NCBI GenBank assembly: GCA_013791855.1
Contig: VMTA01000011.1
Span: 62,001-126,000 of the forward strand
Direction: 5' to 3'
Source of the DNA: Sideroxydans sp.
GTDB lineage: Bacteria; Pseudomonadota; Gammaproteobacteria; Burkholderiales; Gallionellaceae
DNA: 64,000 nt
The translations under genes and the position numbers were made by a program. The notes beneath the pieces were generated by a model. The model searched no databases, was not told the DNA's origin, and was given only the letters and a program-made list of their open reading frames with translations. Position 1 is the first letter of the stretch; each line of letters starts with the position of its first letter. Positions 34,426 to 43,495 of this stretch are shown piece after piece.

Positions 34426-37161
34426 TCAATGCGCCTCATCCCAATTCATCCCCTCCCCCAATCCCACTTCAAGTGGAACCTTGAGGTCAGCCACCCCACA
34501 CATCAACTCCCGCACCTTCTCCTTCACACGCGAAAGTTCAGCATCAGGCACTTCCAACACCAATTCATCATGCACCTGCATGATCATCTTGGTTTCCAAC
34601 TTCTCTTGCTCCAGCCAATCCTGCACCGCGATCATCGCGAGCTTGATGAGGTCGGCCGCCGTGCCCTGCATCGGCGCATTGATCGCCGCGCGTTCAGCCG
34701 CCTGACGGCGCATACCGTTCGCGCCGTTGATCTCGGGTAGCCACAAACGACGCCCGAACCAGGTCTCAACAAAACCCTGCGCCTTGGCTTGTTCGCGCGT
34801 GTCGTCCATGTAGCGCTTCACGCCGGGGTAACGCGCGAAGTAGACGTCGATGTATTGCTTGGCGGCACTGTTCTCGATACCGAGCTGTGAGGCGAGGCCG
34901 TAGGCGGACATGCCGTAGATGAGGCCGAAGTTGATGACCTTGGCGTAGCGGCGCTGCTCGCTGCTCACATCATTCAGTGACACGCTGAACACTTCAGCGG
35001 CGGTGGCACGGTGGATGTCCTCACCGTTGGCGAAGGCTTTGAGCAGACCTTCGTCGCCGGAGAGGTGCGCCATGATGCGCAGTTCGATCTGCGAGTAGTC
35101 GGCGGATACGATGCGCGAATTCGGCGGGGCGATGAAGGCTTCGCGGATGCGACGGCCTTCGGGGGTGCGGATGGGAATGTTCTGCAGGTTGGGGTCGCTG
35201 GACGAGAGTCGTCCGGTGACGGCTACGGCTTGCGAGTAGCTGGTGTGCACGCGACCTGTCTTGGCGTTCACCATCAGCGGCAGTTTGTCGGTGTAGGTGG
35301 ATTTAAGTTTGGCCATGCCCCTATGCTCCAGCAGCAGTTTGGGCAACGGGTAGTCGAGCGCGAGTTCCTGCAACACTTCTTCGTCGGTGGAACGCGCACC
35401 GGTGGCGGTCTTCTTCTTGGAGGGGATGCCAAGTTTGTCGAACAGGATCTCTTGCAACTGTTTGGGTGAGGCGAGATTGAACGGCTGGCCTGCCAACTCG
35501 AATGCTTGTTTCTCGATCTCGTTCAAGCGCAGACCCAACTCGTGGCTTTGTCGTGACAGTTTTCCGCTGTCGATGAGCACGCCGTTGCGTTCCATCTTGA
35601 ACAGCACTTCACGCACCGGCATCTCAATGTCTCGATAGACCTCAGCCAATCTTCCTTGCAGTTGCGGCGACAGGGTCTGGTGCAATTGCAGGGTGATGTC
35701 GGCATCTTCTGCTGCGTACTTGGTGGCTGTTTCGATATCGACTTGATCGAAGCCAATCTGCTTCGCGCCCTTGCCCGCCACGTCGGTGTAGCTGATGGTG
35801 CTCATACCGAGATGACGCAATGCAAGATTGCCCATCTCGTGCGGCTTGTGTGATTCCAGCACGTAGGATTGCAACAGCGTGTCTTCGGCGATACCGCGCA
35901 GGGTGATGCCGTGGTTGGCGAAGATGTGCTGGTCGTATTTCAGGTTCTGTCCCAGCTTCTTGTGCGCGTCGCTTTCCAACCAAGGCTTGAGTATTTCCAA
36001 TGCGCGGTCGAAACCGATCTGATCCGGCGCACCGGGATAGTTGTGCGCCATCGGGATGTAAGCAGCTTCGTGGGGCGTTATCGACAGCGAGATACCAACC
36101 AGTTGCGCGACCATGGGGTCGAGGCCGGTGGTTTCGGTGTCCAGGCTCACCAAGGGGGCGACCAGCAGTTTTGCCAGCCAGACATCGAGTTGGGCTTCAG
36201 TGAGGATGGCTTGGTAATTTGAGGTGTCGTTCTGGAACAGGTCTTGCGGGGCTTCGGCTTGCGTGAAGTCGCGCTGCGCAACGCTGGGTGTGGTACGCGG
36301 CTTCGGAGCAGATGCTTCGCCGGTCAATTCGCGCATCAGGCTGCGGAAGCCGAAGTGCTCATACATGGCCTTCAGCTTTTCGGTGTCGGCGACGGGGGCG
36401 ACCAGCTCGTCGAAACGTTTGTCCAGCGCCACGTCGCATTTCACGGTGACCAGTTGCTTGCCCATCGGCAGCCATGCCAGTGCCTCGCGCAGGTTGTTGC
36501 CGACCGCGCCTTTCACTTCGTCAGCGTGCGCGATGAGTTTGTCCAGCGAGCCGTATTCTGTGAGCCATTTGACGGCGGTCTTGGGTCCGCACTTCGCAAC
36601 GCCGGGGACGTTATCCACCGTGTCGCCGACCAGCGCGAGGTAATCGATGATGCGTTCGGGCGGCACGCCGAACTTGGCGGTGACGCCGGCGATATCCAGT
36701 TTCTCCTCGCTCATGGTGTTGACCCACAGCGTGTTGTCGTCGACCAGTTGCGTGAGGTCCTTGTCGCCGGTGGAGATGATGCAGCGCGCGCCATTGCGCG
36801 AAGCCTCGCGTGCCAGCGTGCCGATCACGTCATCGGCTTCCACACCGTCCACCATCAGGATGTTCCAGCCGGCGGCGGCCACCACTTCGTGCAGCGGTTC
36901 GACCTGTGCGCGCAGGTCGTCCGGCATGGACGGGCGGTTTGCCTTGTATTCCGGGAACCAATCGTCGCGAAACGTCTTGCCCTTCGCGTCGAACACGCAG
37001 GCGCTATAATCCGCCGGGTAGTCGGCTCGCAGACGTCGCAGCATGTTGAGCACGCCCTGTATGGCACCGGTGGGTTCACCCTGCGGGCTACGCAGATCGG
37101 GCATGGCATGGAATGCGCGGTAGAGATAGGACGAGCCGTCCACCAACAACAGGGTTTTCAT
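34426..37161 (-). CDS. polA: DNA polymerase I
   Basis: Repair and Okazaki-fragment polymerase. The start is ATG 37161 (MKTLLLVDGSSYLYRAFHAM), giving 911 residues; a longer frame upstream is not family-like. The 5'-3' exonuclease covers about residues 1-290. The 3'-5' proofreading domain is intact, with LDTETTGLDPM. The polymerase domain has SADYSQIELRIMAHLSGD, RRYAKVINFGLIYGMSAYGLA and VHDELVLEVPD near the end. It is divergent from the LOG gene, with 15 bases between start codons. Confidence 0.98.
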   Translation of the reverse strand: MKTLLLVDGSSYLYRAFHAMPDLRSPQGEPTGAIQGVLNMLRRLRADYPADYSACVFDAKGKTFRDDWFPEYKANRPSMPDDLRAQVEPLHEVVAAAGWNILMVDGVEADDVIGTLAREASRNGARCIISTGDKDLTQLVDDNTLWVNTMSEEKLDIAGVTAKFGVPPERIIDYLALVGDTVDNVPGVAKCGPKTAVKWLTEYGSLDKLIAHADEVKGAVGNNLREALAWLPMGKQLVTVKCDVALDKRFDELVAPVADTEKLKAMYEHFGFRSLMRELTGEASAPKPRTTPSVAQRDFTQAEAPQDLFQNDTSNYQAILTEAQLDVWLAKLLVAPLVSLDTETTGLDPMVAQLVGISLSITPHEAAYIPMAHNYPGAPDQIGFDRALEILKPWLESDAHKKLGQNLKYDQHIFANHGITLRGIAEDTLLQSYVLESHKPHEMGNLALRHLGMSTISYTDVAGKGAKQIGFDQVDIETATKYAAEDADITLQLHQTLSPQLQGRLAEVYRDIEMPVREVLFKMERNGVLIDSGKLSRQSHELGLRLNEIEKQAFELAGQPFNLASPKQLQEILFDKLGIPSKKKTATGARSTDEEVLQELALDYPLPKLLLEHRGMAKLKSTYTDKLPLMVNAKTGRVHTSYSQAVAVTGRLSSSDPNLQNIPIRTPEGRRIREAFIAPPNSRIVSADYSQIELRIMAHLSGDEGLLKAFANGEDIHRATAAEVFSVSLNDVSSEQRRYAKVINFGLIYGMSAYGLASQLGIENSAAKQYIDVYFARYPGVKRYMDDTREQAKAQGFVETWFGRRLWLPEINGANGMRRQAAERAAINAPMQGTAADLIKLAMIAVQDWLEQEKLETKMIMQVHDELVLEVPDAELSRVKEKVRELMCGVADLKVPLEVGLGEGMNWDEAH

Positions 37162-37176
37162 AATTAGGGATCCGCA

Positions 37177-37893
37177 ATGAACAACGATATGAAACTGCCG
37201 CCGGCACAATCGCCCGAATTGATGCAATCGAAGGAGTCCTGGCGGGTGTTCGGCATTATGTCAGAATTCGTTTCAGCGACCGAACGCCTGAACAACATCC
37301 ATCCGGCGGTGAGCATCTTCGGCAGCGCGAGCACACCGCATGAGCATCCCTATTACCAATTGACCGAAGAGATCTCGCGCCTGCTGTCGGACGCCGGATT
37401 CTCGGTCATCTCAGGCGGCGGCCCCGGCATCATGGAAGCAGCCAACAAGGGCGCGTTCTACGGCAAGTCGCCCAGCGTCGGTCTCAACATCCAGTTGCCG
37501 CATGAGCAGCACAACAACCCCTACCAGAACATCAGCCAGACCTTCCACCACTTCTTCACGCGCAAGGTGATGTTCGTGAAGTTCGCCAGCGCCTATGTGG
37601 TGATGCCCGGCGGCTTCGGCACGCTGGACGAGCTGATGGAAGCGCTGACGCTGGTGCAGACCGGCAAGACGCGGCGCATGCCCATCATCCTGGTCGGCAG
37701 CAAGTTCTGGGGCGGTCTGGTGGAATGGTTCAGAACCACGCTGCTGGAAGAGAAGGTGATCGGCCCCGGCGACCTCGATCTGGTCCAGGTCATCGATGAA
37801 CCGGAACAGGTGGTGGCTGCCATCTTCAAGCATTACGAGACGCGCGGCTTCGAGCCTTCTCCCGCGGAACGCGAGATGCAGCTCAATCTTTAA
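37177..37893 (+). CDS. LOG family protein (TIGR00730 type)
   Basis: A 238-residue Rossmann-fold protein of the lysine-decarboxylase-like LOG family. It has VSIFGSAST, VISGGGPGIMEAANKGA and the diagnostic PGGFGTLDELMEALTLVQTGK. LOG enzymes release cytokinin bases from nucleotides in some organisms, and bacterial members are nucleotide phosphoribohydrolases or are uncharacterised. The substrate here is unknown. It is the first gene of a plus-strand run leading to thrB. Confidence 0.92.
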   Translation: MNNDMKLPPAQSPELMQSKESWRVFGIMSEFVSATERLNNIHPAVSIFGSASTPHEHPYYQLTEEISRLLSDAGFSVISGGGPGIMEAANKGAFYGKSPSVGLNIQLPHEQHNNPYQNISQTFHHFFTRKVMFVKFASAYVVMPGGFGTLDELMEALTLVQTGKTRRMPIILVGSKFWGGLVEWFRTTLLEEKVIGPGDLDLVQVIDEPEQVVAAIFKHYETRGFEPSPAEREMQLNL

Positions 37894-37929
37894 CGTAGAA
37901 TCGCACACCTCACTGAACGGACCCCCATC

Positions 37930-38199
37930 ATGCGCATCCTTACCCTGCTCATCCTGTTATGTATCGGCCTGAACGTCCACGCCGAGACCGACACCACGCC
38001 CGAGGTGACCATCACCCCGCAGTCCGATACGCTGATCGAGGAATATCGTTCGCACGGCAAGCTGTACATGATCAAGATCACCCCGAAGTACGGCCCGCCC
38101 TATTACCTGATCGACGAGCGCGGCGACGGCAAGTTCGCGCGCCAGGACAATCTGGATTCCGGCCTGCGCGTGCCGCAATGGATCATCAAGACCTTCTGA
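37930..38199 (+). CDS. DUF2782 protein, small secreted
   Basis: An 89-residue protein with a signal peptide (MRILTLLILLCIGLNVHA) followed by a short domain: TPQSDTLIEEYRSHGKLYMIKITPKYGPPYYLIDE. This is the DUF2782 family, found between polA and thrB in betaproteobacteria. No function is known. Its small size and place argue for a periplasmic accessory protein. It stands 12 bases before thrB. Confidence 0.88.
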   Translation: MRILTLLILLCIGLNVHAETDTTPEVTITPQSDTLIEEYRSHGKLYMIKITPKYGPPYYLIDERGDGKFARQDNLDSGLRVPQWIIKTF

Positions 38200-38211
38200 C
38201 AGGACACAGGC

Positions 38212-39153
38212 ATGGCAGTTTTCACCAGTGTCTCTGAAGCAGACATCACGCATTGGCTTTCCCATTATTCGCTGGGCACCCTGCAGGCACTGCAGGGTAT
38301 CCCGGCCGGCATCGAGAACACCAACTACTTCGTCACCACCGGCAACGGCCGCTTCGTGCTGACGCTGTTCGAGAAACTCACGCCCGACGAGCTGCCGTTC
38401 TATCTCAACCTGATGTCGCATCTGGCGCGGCACGGCATCCCCTGCCCGGCACCGGTGGCCGACCGCGACAACCGCTTCCTCGGAGAACTGAACGGCAAGC
38501 CGGCCTGCATCGTCAGCCGCCTGTCGGGCAAATCGGTCACGCAGCCGGGCGTCGCGCAATGCGCGGCCGTAGGCGCGATGCTGGGACAGATGCACATCGC
38601 CGGACAGAGTTTCGGCGAAGCGATGGAAAATCCGCGCGGCGCGGCCTGGCGCGCGGCTGCCTCGCAGCAAGTCGCAAGATTCCTGCCACAGGAGGCGGCA
38701 CAGTTGCTGGCGGATGAAGTCGCTTTGCATGCCGCACGCGAAAACGCCGATCTGCCGCGCGGTGTGATCCATGCCGACCTGTTCCGCGACAACGTGCTGA
38801 TGGAAGACGACCGCGTCGGCGGCCTCATCGATTTCTATTTCGCCTGCACGGATGTGCTGTTGTATGACGTGGCAATCACGCTCAACGATTGGTGCATGCA
38901 GACGGACGGGCATCTCGATGTCACACGCGCCGGAGAATTCCTGCGCGCCTACCATGCAGTGCGCCCGTTCACGACAGCCGAAGCCGGCGCATGGCCGATG
39001 ACCTTGCGTCTGGCCGCGCTGCGCTTCTGGATCTCGCGCCTGTACGACCTGCACCTGCCGCGTGATGGCGAGATGGTCAACGCGCATGATCCGGCCGTGT
39101 TCGAGCGCATCCTGCGCAATCACATCGCCACTGACCGTCCGGTCTGGCTATAG
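38212..39153 (+). CDS. thrB: Homoserine kinase (ThrB, APH-fold type)
   Basis: Phosphorylates homoserine for threonine synthesis. The 313 residues have the aminoglycoside-phosphotransferase fold, with the substrate segment GIENTNYFVTT, the catalytic GVIHADLFRDNVLMEDD and the metal DFYFACTD. This type replaces the GHMP-family ThrB in many betaproteobacteria. It lies in the run LOG-DUF2782-thrB-membrane proteins. The product of its pathway feeds ilvA elsewhere in the window. Confidence 0.95.
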   Translation: MAVFTSVSEADITHWLSHYSLGTLQALQGIPAGIENTNYFVTTGNGRFVLTLFEKLTPDELPFYLNLMSHLARHGIPCPAPVADRDNRFLGELNGKPACIVSRLSGKSVTQPGVAQCAAVGAMLGQMHIAGQSFGEAMENPRGAAWRAAASQQVARFLPQEAAQLLADEVALHAARENADLPRGVIHADLFRDNVLMEDDRVGGLIDFYFACTDVLLYDVAITLNDWCMQTDGHLDVTRAGEFLRAYHAVRPFTTAEAGAWPMTLRLAALRFWISRLYDLHLPRDGEMVNAHDPAVFERILRNHIATDRPVWL

Positions 39154-39162
39154 GAGACAACC

Positions 39163-39939
39163 ATGGAGATACGCAAACTCGAAGCCGCGCGCGGCTGGAC
39201 CTGGGTCAAACAGGGCTTTCAACTTCTGATGCGCAATCCGCTGCTCAGCATCAGCAGCGCTATCCTGTGTCTGCTGTCAGTGTTCGTAGCGCTGATGCTG
39301 CCGCTGATCGGGCCTTTGCTTGCGGTGGCGCTGATGCCCATCATGCTGGCCGGATACATGAACATCTGCCGCGCGCTGGAAGAGAACGAGAAGGTGGCAC
39401 CTGCCATGTTGCTGGCCGGTTTCAAAAAACACACTTCCAGTCTGGTCGCACTGGGTGCGTTCCTGATGCTGGGTATGTTGTTCGCCTCGACTGTGATGGT
39501 GACCGTGGGCGGCGAGTCGTTCGCCGCGCTGATGGAACAGATGCACAGTGCCGAGGACTCACAGAAGCTGATGCAGGCCATCGCGGGCGGCGACAGCCGT
39601 GTCTCGCTGGCCGTGCTGATCGGATTGACGCTCATGCTGGCACTGGTGGTGGCCTGGCAATACGCGCCCATCCTGGTGTTCTTCAGCGGCATCTCGCCAT
39701 GGCTCGCTTTAAAGGCCAGCTTCGCCGGCACACTGCGCAACATCATTCCTTACACCGTGTACAGCCTGATCATGCAGGTGCTCACCATGCTGCTCGGCAT
39801 CCTGCCGTTCGGCATCGGCATGCTGCTGTTGCTGCCGCTGGGCCTGACCTCGCTGTATGTCAGCTATCGCAACATCTTCCCATGGCTGGATGAGACCAAC
39901 CAAGCGGCCATCAAGGTCGAAACGGAGACGGTGCAATGA
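39163..39939 (+). CDS. BPSS1780-like membrane protein
   Basis: A 258-residue inner-membrane protein of the BPSS1780 family. Residues 1-22 are cytoplasmic (RGWTWVKQGFQLLMRNPL), followed by about six hydrophobic spans, including SAILCLLSVFVALMLPLIGPLLAVALMPIMLAGYM. The family is found beside thrB in betaproteobacteria and has no known function. It overlaps the next gene by four bases. Confidence 0.84.
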   Translation: MEIRKLEAARGWTWVKQGFQLLMRNPLLSISSAILCLLSVFVALMLPLIGPLLAVALMPIMLAGYMNICRALEENEKVAPAMLLAGFKKHTSSLVALGAFLMLGMLFASTVMVTVGGESFAALMEQMHSAEDSQKLMQAIAGGDSRVSLAVLIGLTLMLALVVAWQYAPILVFFSGISPWLALKASFAGTLRNIIPYTVYSLIMQVLTMLLGILPFGIGMLLLLPLGLTSLYVSYRNIFPWLDETNQAAIKVETETVQ

Positions 39940-40445
39940 ATTTCAATCCCAGCCCCGAAGCCAGACGGCTGGCGCAGAGCCCGCACAACGTGTTCATCGT
40001 CGGCCTGTTCGCCTTCGACCTGTTCATGACACCTGCCGTGCTGGGCATGAAGCTGGGCATGATCAGTCTGCTGATTCCGCTGTTCTGCTCGGGCGCACTG
40101 ATGGCCTACATCAACTGGCGCGGTAAACAGGATACGGTGTGGTTCGTGCAGATGCACTGGCGACTGGCGTGGACGCGCTGCCGCATATTGATCATCGGTT
40201 ATGCCGTCTCGGCCTCGCTGATCCTGATCGCCTGGCTGCTCAGCCAGATATCGAACGACCCACACATGGCGAGCATCATCTGGACGGCGCTCACCCGTAT
40301 CGCGCTGATGCCAACGCTGATCATCGTGCTGGTCACCTCGGTGATGGCGTTCTCCGCTTTTTCGATGGCGCAGAAAGGCGAACTGCCGGACAAGCTGGTG
40401 GCGAAGTTTCCGCCACCCGAAAATGTTGCCGCCGCTCAGGCTTGA
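39936..40445 (+). CDS. Membrane protein of unknown function
   Basis: A 169-residue protein with hydrophobic spans near residues 22-42, 46-60, 87-110 and 124-145 and a hydrophilic, Pro/Ala-rich tail. I do not recognise a domain. Overlap with the preceding gene suggests the two are made together and might interact. Its end overlaps the carboxymuconolactone-decarboxylase-like gene on the other strand by 10 bases. Confidence 0.75.
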   Translation: MNFNPSPEARRLAQSPHNVFIVGLFAFDLFMTPAVLGMKLGMISLLIPLFCSGALMAYINWRGKQDTVWFVQMHWRLAWTRCRILIIGYAVSASLILIAWLLSQISNDPHMASIIWTALTRIALMPTLIIVLVTSVMAFSAFSMAQKGELPDKLVAKFPPPENVAAAQA

Positions 40446-40786
40446 ATGAACTCTTCGTATGCGGCCAGCACTTCTGCCGCATACATCAAGGATGGGCCAC
40501 CGCCCATATACACCGCCACCGCCAGCATCTCATTGATCTGTTCACGTGTCGCGCCCAGCTTCACCAATCCCCTGACATGAAAGCCGATGCAGCCTTCGCA
40601 GCGTGTCGAAACAGCGATGGCGGTGGCGATCAATTCTTTCTGCAGCGCACTCAACACACCTTCCGCCATGGCGGATATTGCCATGGTGTCGAATCCTGCC
40701 ATCGGCGCCTGCGCTTCTTTGCGGAAGGTGGTCAATTCCTTGCTGATACCGCGCGTGATCTCTTTGTACGATTTACTCATCACCAC
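40436..40786 (-). CDS. Carboxymuconolactone decarboxylase / AhpD-like protein
   Basis: A 116-residue member of the CMD/AhpD-like family, probably a thiol redox protein. ATRCEGCIGFHVRGLVKLGAT holds the CxxC pair with the following His, the AhpD-type active site, and AVYMGGGPSLMYAAEVL is typical of the C-terminus. The substrate is unknown, and hydroperoxide reduction is possible. It lies four bases after the MEKHLA gene on the same strand, so they may be co-expressed. Confidence 0.9.
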   Translation of the reverse strand: MVMSKSYKEITRGISKELTTFRKEAQAPMAGFDTMAISAMAEGVLSALQKELIATAIAVSTRCEGCIGFHVRGLVKLGATREQINEMLAVAVYMGGGPSLMYAAEVLAAYEEFIQA

Positions 40787-40790
40787 TCTC

Positions 40791-41255
40791 CTAGGTTGTA
40801 ACCTTGTCCTGCACTATAAATATCGCCGCCTGCCCCTGATGCCCGCCCTGTGCATCAAGCAGATTCCAGATCGTGCAATCTGCGATGTGGAATCTGCGAC
40901 CGCTCTTTGCCACACGCACACCGGAATAGCCGTCGATGTAACCCTGTTGCGCGACCTTGGCCAATGCCTGCTCGCGCGCTTGCTGCGCCACAGCTTCAGC
41001 AGATAGACGTGAAGGCAGTTGTGCGAACTCCTCCGCACTCATCTCGAACTGCTGCAAGGCATAGCGGTTGCCATAGAAGAAGATGGGATCGGCCTCGGTG
41101 CCGTGGGCGACGATGGCGAACGGCGCTTCCCACAGCGCTTGCCGCAATGCCTCGGCTTCTTCCGGCAATGCCTGCAGCAGCTGCTTGCCTGTGAGTCGCT
41201 GATAGCTTTCCGCGATCAGACGCAGCCGCGCATCAGATGGGCGTGAGCTTGGCAT
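40791..41255 (-). CDS. MEKHLA domain protein
   Basis: A 154-residue soluble protein matching the MEKHLA domain, a PAS-like fold first named in plants and also found in bacteria. Landmarks are LIAESYQRLTG, APFAIVAHGTEADPIFFYGNRYALQQFEMSAEEFAQLPSRLSAE and GYIDGYSGVRVAKSGRRFHIADCTIWNLLD. Such proteins may sense small molecules or light, but nothing is proven. Its start overlaps the uvrD stop region by 23 bases. Confidence 0.88.
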   Translation of the reverse strand: MPSSRPSDARLRLIAESYQRLTGKQLLQALPEEAEALRQALWEAPFAIVAHGTEADPIFFYGNRYALQQFEMSAEEFAQLPSRLSAEAVAQQAREQALAKVAQQGYIDGYSGVRVAKSGRRFHIADCTIWNLLDAQGGHQGQAAIFIVQDKVTT

Positions 41256-43398
41256 ATTCGAGCGCCAGCCACTTGCTGCCGGCGCGTTTGAAGTTGACCT
41301 GCACGCGGCCTTCGTTGCCGCTGCCTTCGCTATCCGTCACCACGCCCTCGCCGAACTTCTGGTGGAACACCTGCTGGCCGATGCGCCATGCAGATTTGGG
41401 CGAAGGCGGCGCGGGGATGCTGGGCGCACCACCAAACGCGGACACATAGCTTTCCGTCTCGCGGCGACCGGAGTCGAAAGTCTTGCGCGCGGTGAAACGC
41501 GGCGTGATCCAGTGCAACAGTTCTTCCGGCAACTCGCGCAGGAAGCTGGACACCAGACCGTAGTGCGTCTTCCCGTGCAGCATGCGGCTCTGCGCGAAGG
41601 TGAGATACAAACGGCGACGTGCGCGCGTGATCGCCACATACATCAGTCGGCGCTCCTCGTCGAGGTCGCCGTTGTCGATGCTGTTCTGGTGCGGGAACAA
41701 TCCCTCTTCCAGGCCAGTGATGAACACGGTGTGGAACTCCAGCCCCTTGGCGGCATGCACCGTCATCAGATGCAGCGCGTCCTCGCTGTCGCCCGCCTGA
41801 TGCTCGCCCGATTCCAGCGTGGCATGGGTGAGGAAGGCCGTGAGACTGTCGTCCTCGTTCTCATGCACGAACAGCGCAGCCGAGCTGATCAGTTCGTTCA
41901 GGTTCTCCAGCCGCTCCTGCGCCTCACGCTTCTTGGCACCGGTCTCGTTCTGGTAGTGCGCCACCAGCCCGCTGTGTTCCAGCACGTGCTCCATGATCTC
42001 TGGCAGCGGCAGCCCCTTGGTCGCACTGCGCAGCGCTTCGATGATGCCGACGAAGGCCGTCACCTTGCCGCCCGCACGCGCCGCCGCATCCCACAAGGTT
42101 GTGTTGTATTGCTTGGCCGCTTCCTGCAACTGTTCGATGCTGCGCGCGCCGATGCCGCGCGTGGGGAAGTTGATGATGCGCAGCAGGGCGTTGTCGTCGT
42201 CGGTGTTCTCCATCAAGCGCAGGTAGGCCAGCGCGTGTTTGATCTCCTGCCGCTCGAAGAAGCGCAGGCCGCCATACACACGATACGACAAGCCCGCCGA
42301 CACCAGCGCATGTTCCAGCACGCGCGACTGCGCATTGGAGCGATACAGCAAAGCCATCTCGGTGAGGTGCACGCCCTCGCGGCTGAGTTGCTTGATCTCC
42401 TCGACGATGAAGGCGGCCTCGTCCACATCGGTGCCCGCTTCGTACACGCGGATCTGCTCACCCTTGTCGGCATCGGTCCACAGGTTCTTGCCGAGGCGCT
42501 CGCGGTTGTTGGCGATCAGCGCGTTGGCCGCGTCTAGGATGTTGCCGTGCGAGCGGTAGTTCTGCTCCAGCTTGATGACCGACTCCACATGGAAGTCACG
42601 CAACAGTTCCTGCATGTTGCCCACGTTGGCACCACGGAAAGCGTAGATGGATTGGTCGTCATCACCCACGGCAAAGAGCGCATTGCTCTGCCCCGCCAGT
42701 AACTTCAGCCAGCGGTACTGCAAGGGATTAGTGTCCTGGAACTCATCCACCAGAATATGTTTGAAACGATCCTGATAGTGCTCGCGCAGCGCCTGATTGC
42801 GCGCCAGCAACTCATAGCAGCGCAGCAGCAATTCGGAGAAATCCACCACGCCTTCGCGCTGGCATTGCGCGTCGTATTCTGCGAACACTTCCACCTTTCG
42901 GCGTGTGTAGGGATCGTAGGCTTCCACCTCGTGTGCGCGCAGGCCCTGCTCCTTGTTGCCGCTGATGAAGTGCTGCATCTCGCGCGGCGGATATTTCTCG
43001 TCGTCCACATTCATCGCCTTCATCAGGCGCTTGATGGCGGAGAGCTGGTCGCCCGAGTCGAGGATCTGGAAGGTCTGCGGCAGATTCGCTTCGCGATGGT
43101 GCGCGCGTAGCATGCGGTTGCACAGGCCGTGGAAGGTGCCTATCCACATGCCTCGCGTATTGATAGGCAGCATCGCAGACAAACGCGTCACCATCTCCTT
43201 GGCCGCCTTGTTGGTGAAGGTCACTGCCAACAGACCCGACGGCGACACCTGGCTGGTGCTGATGAGATAGGCGATGCGCGTGGTCAGCACGCGCGTCTTG
43301 CCGCTGCCCGCACCGGCCAGTATCAGGGCGGACTGGGCGGGGAGTTCGACGGCGGCGCGTTGTTCGGGATTGAGGCCGGCAAGCAGAGAAGAATTCAT
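41233..43398 (-). CDS. uvrD: DNA helicase II
   Basis: 3'-5' superfamily 1A helicase for excision and mismatch repair. The start is ATG 43398 (MNSSLLAGLNPEQRAAVELP), giving 721 residues. Motif I is AGAGSGKTRVLT, II VDEFQDTN, III GDDDQSIYAFRGA, V MTVHAAKGLEF and VI YVAITRARRRLYL. The C-terminal tail with VFHQKFGEGVV is the UvrD/PcrA Tudor-like end. It heads a minus-strand run with the MEKHLA and AhpD-like genes. Confidence 0.97.
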   Translation of the reverse strand: MNSSLLAGLNPEQRAAVELPAQSALILAGAGSGKTRVLTTRIAYLISTSQVSPSGLLAVTFTNKAAKEMVTRLSAMLPINTRGMWIGTFHGLCNRMLRAHHREANLPQTFQILDSGDQLSAIKRLMKAMNVDDEKYPPREMQHFISGNKEQGLRAHEVEAYDPYTRRKVEVFAEYDAQCQREGVVDFSELLLRCYELLARNQALREHYQDRFKHILVDEFQDTNPLQYRWLKLLAGQSNALFAVGDDDQSIYAFRGANVGNMQELLRDFHVESVIKLEQNYRSHGNILDAANALIANNRERLGKNLWTDADKGEQIRVYEAGTDVDEAAFIVEEIKQLSREGVHLTEMALLYRSNAQSRVLEHALVSAGLSYRVYGGLRFFERQEIKHALAYLRLMENTDDDNALLRIINFPTRGIGARSIEQLQEAAKQYNTTLWDAAARAGGKVTAFVGIIEALRSATKGLPLPEIMEHVLEHSGLVAHYQNETGAKKREAQERLENLNELISSAALFVHENEDDSLTAFLTHATLESGEHQAGDSEDALHLMTVHAAKGLEFHTVFITGLEEGLFPHQNSIDNGDLDEERRLMYVAITRARRRLYLTFAQSRMLHGKTHYGLVSSFLRELPEELLHWITPRFTARKTFDSGRRETESYVSAFGGAPSIPAPPSPKSAWRIGQQVFHQKFGEGVVTDSEGSGNEGRVQVNFKRAGSKWLALEYAKLTPI

Positions 43399-43435
43399 CG
43401 CTGGATTATCCCACAGGCAAGCACACGATTTCCCC

Positions 43436-43467
43436 CAAACAAAACGGGGAAGCATTTCTGCTTCCCC
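43436..43467 (-). terminator. Rho-independent terminator after phosphoribulokinase
   Basis: An 8-bp stem, GGGGAAGC/GCTTCCCC, with a six-base loop is followed on the minus strand by GTTTTGTTT. It sits 29 bases past the prk stop and separates it from uvrD. Confidence 0.82.
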
Positions 43468-43495
43468 GCCTTGGTGATGCTTAGAACAATGTTGC

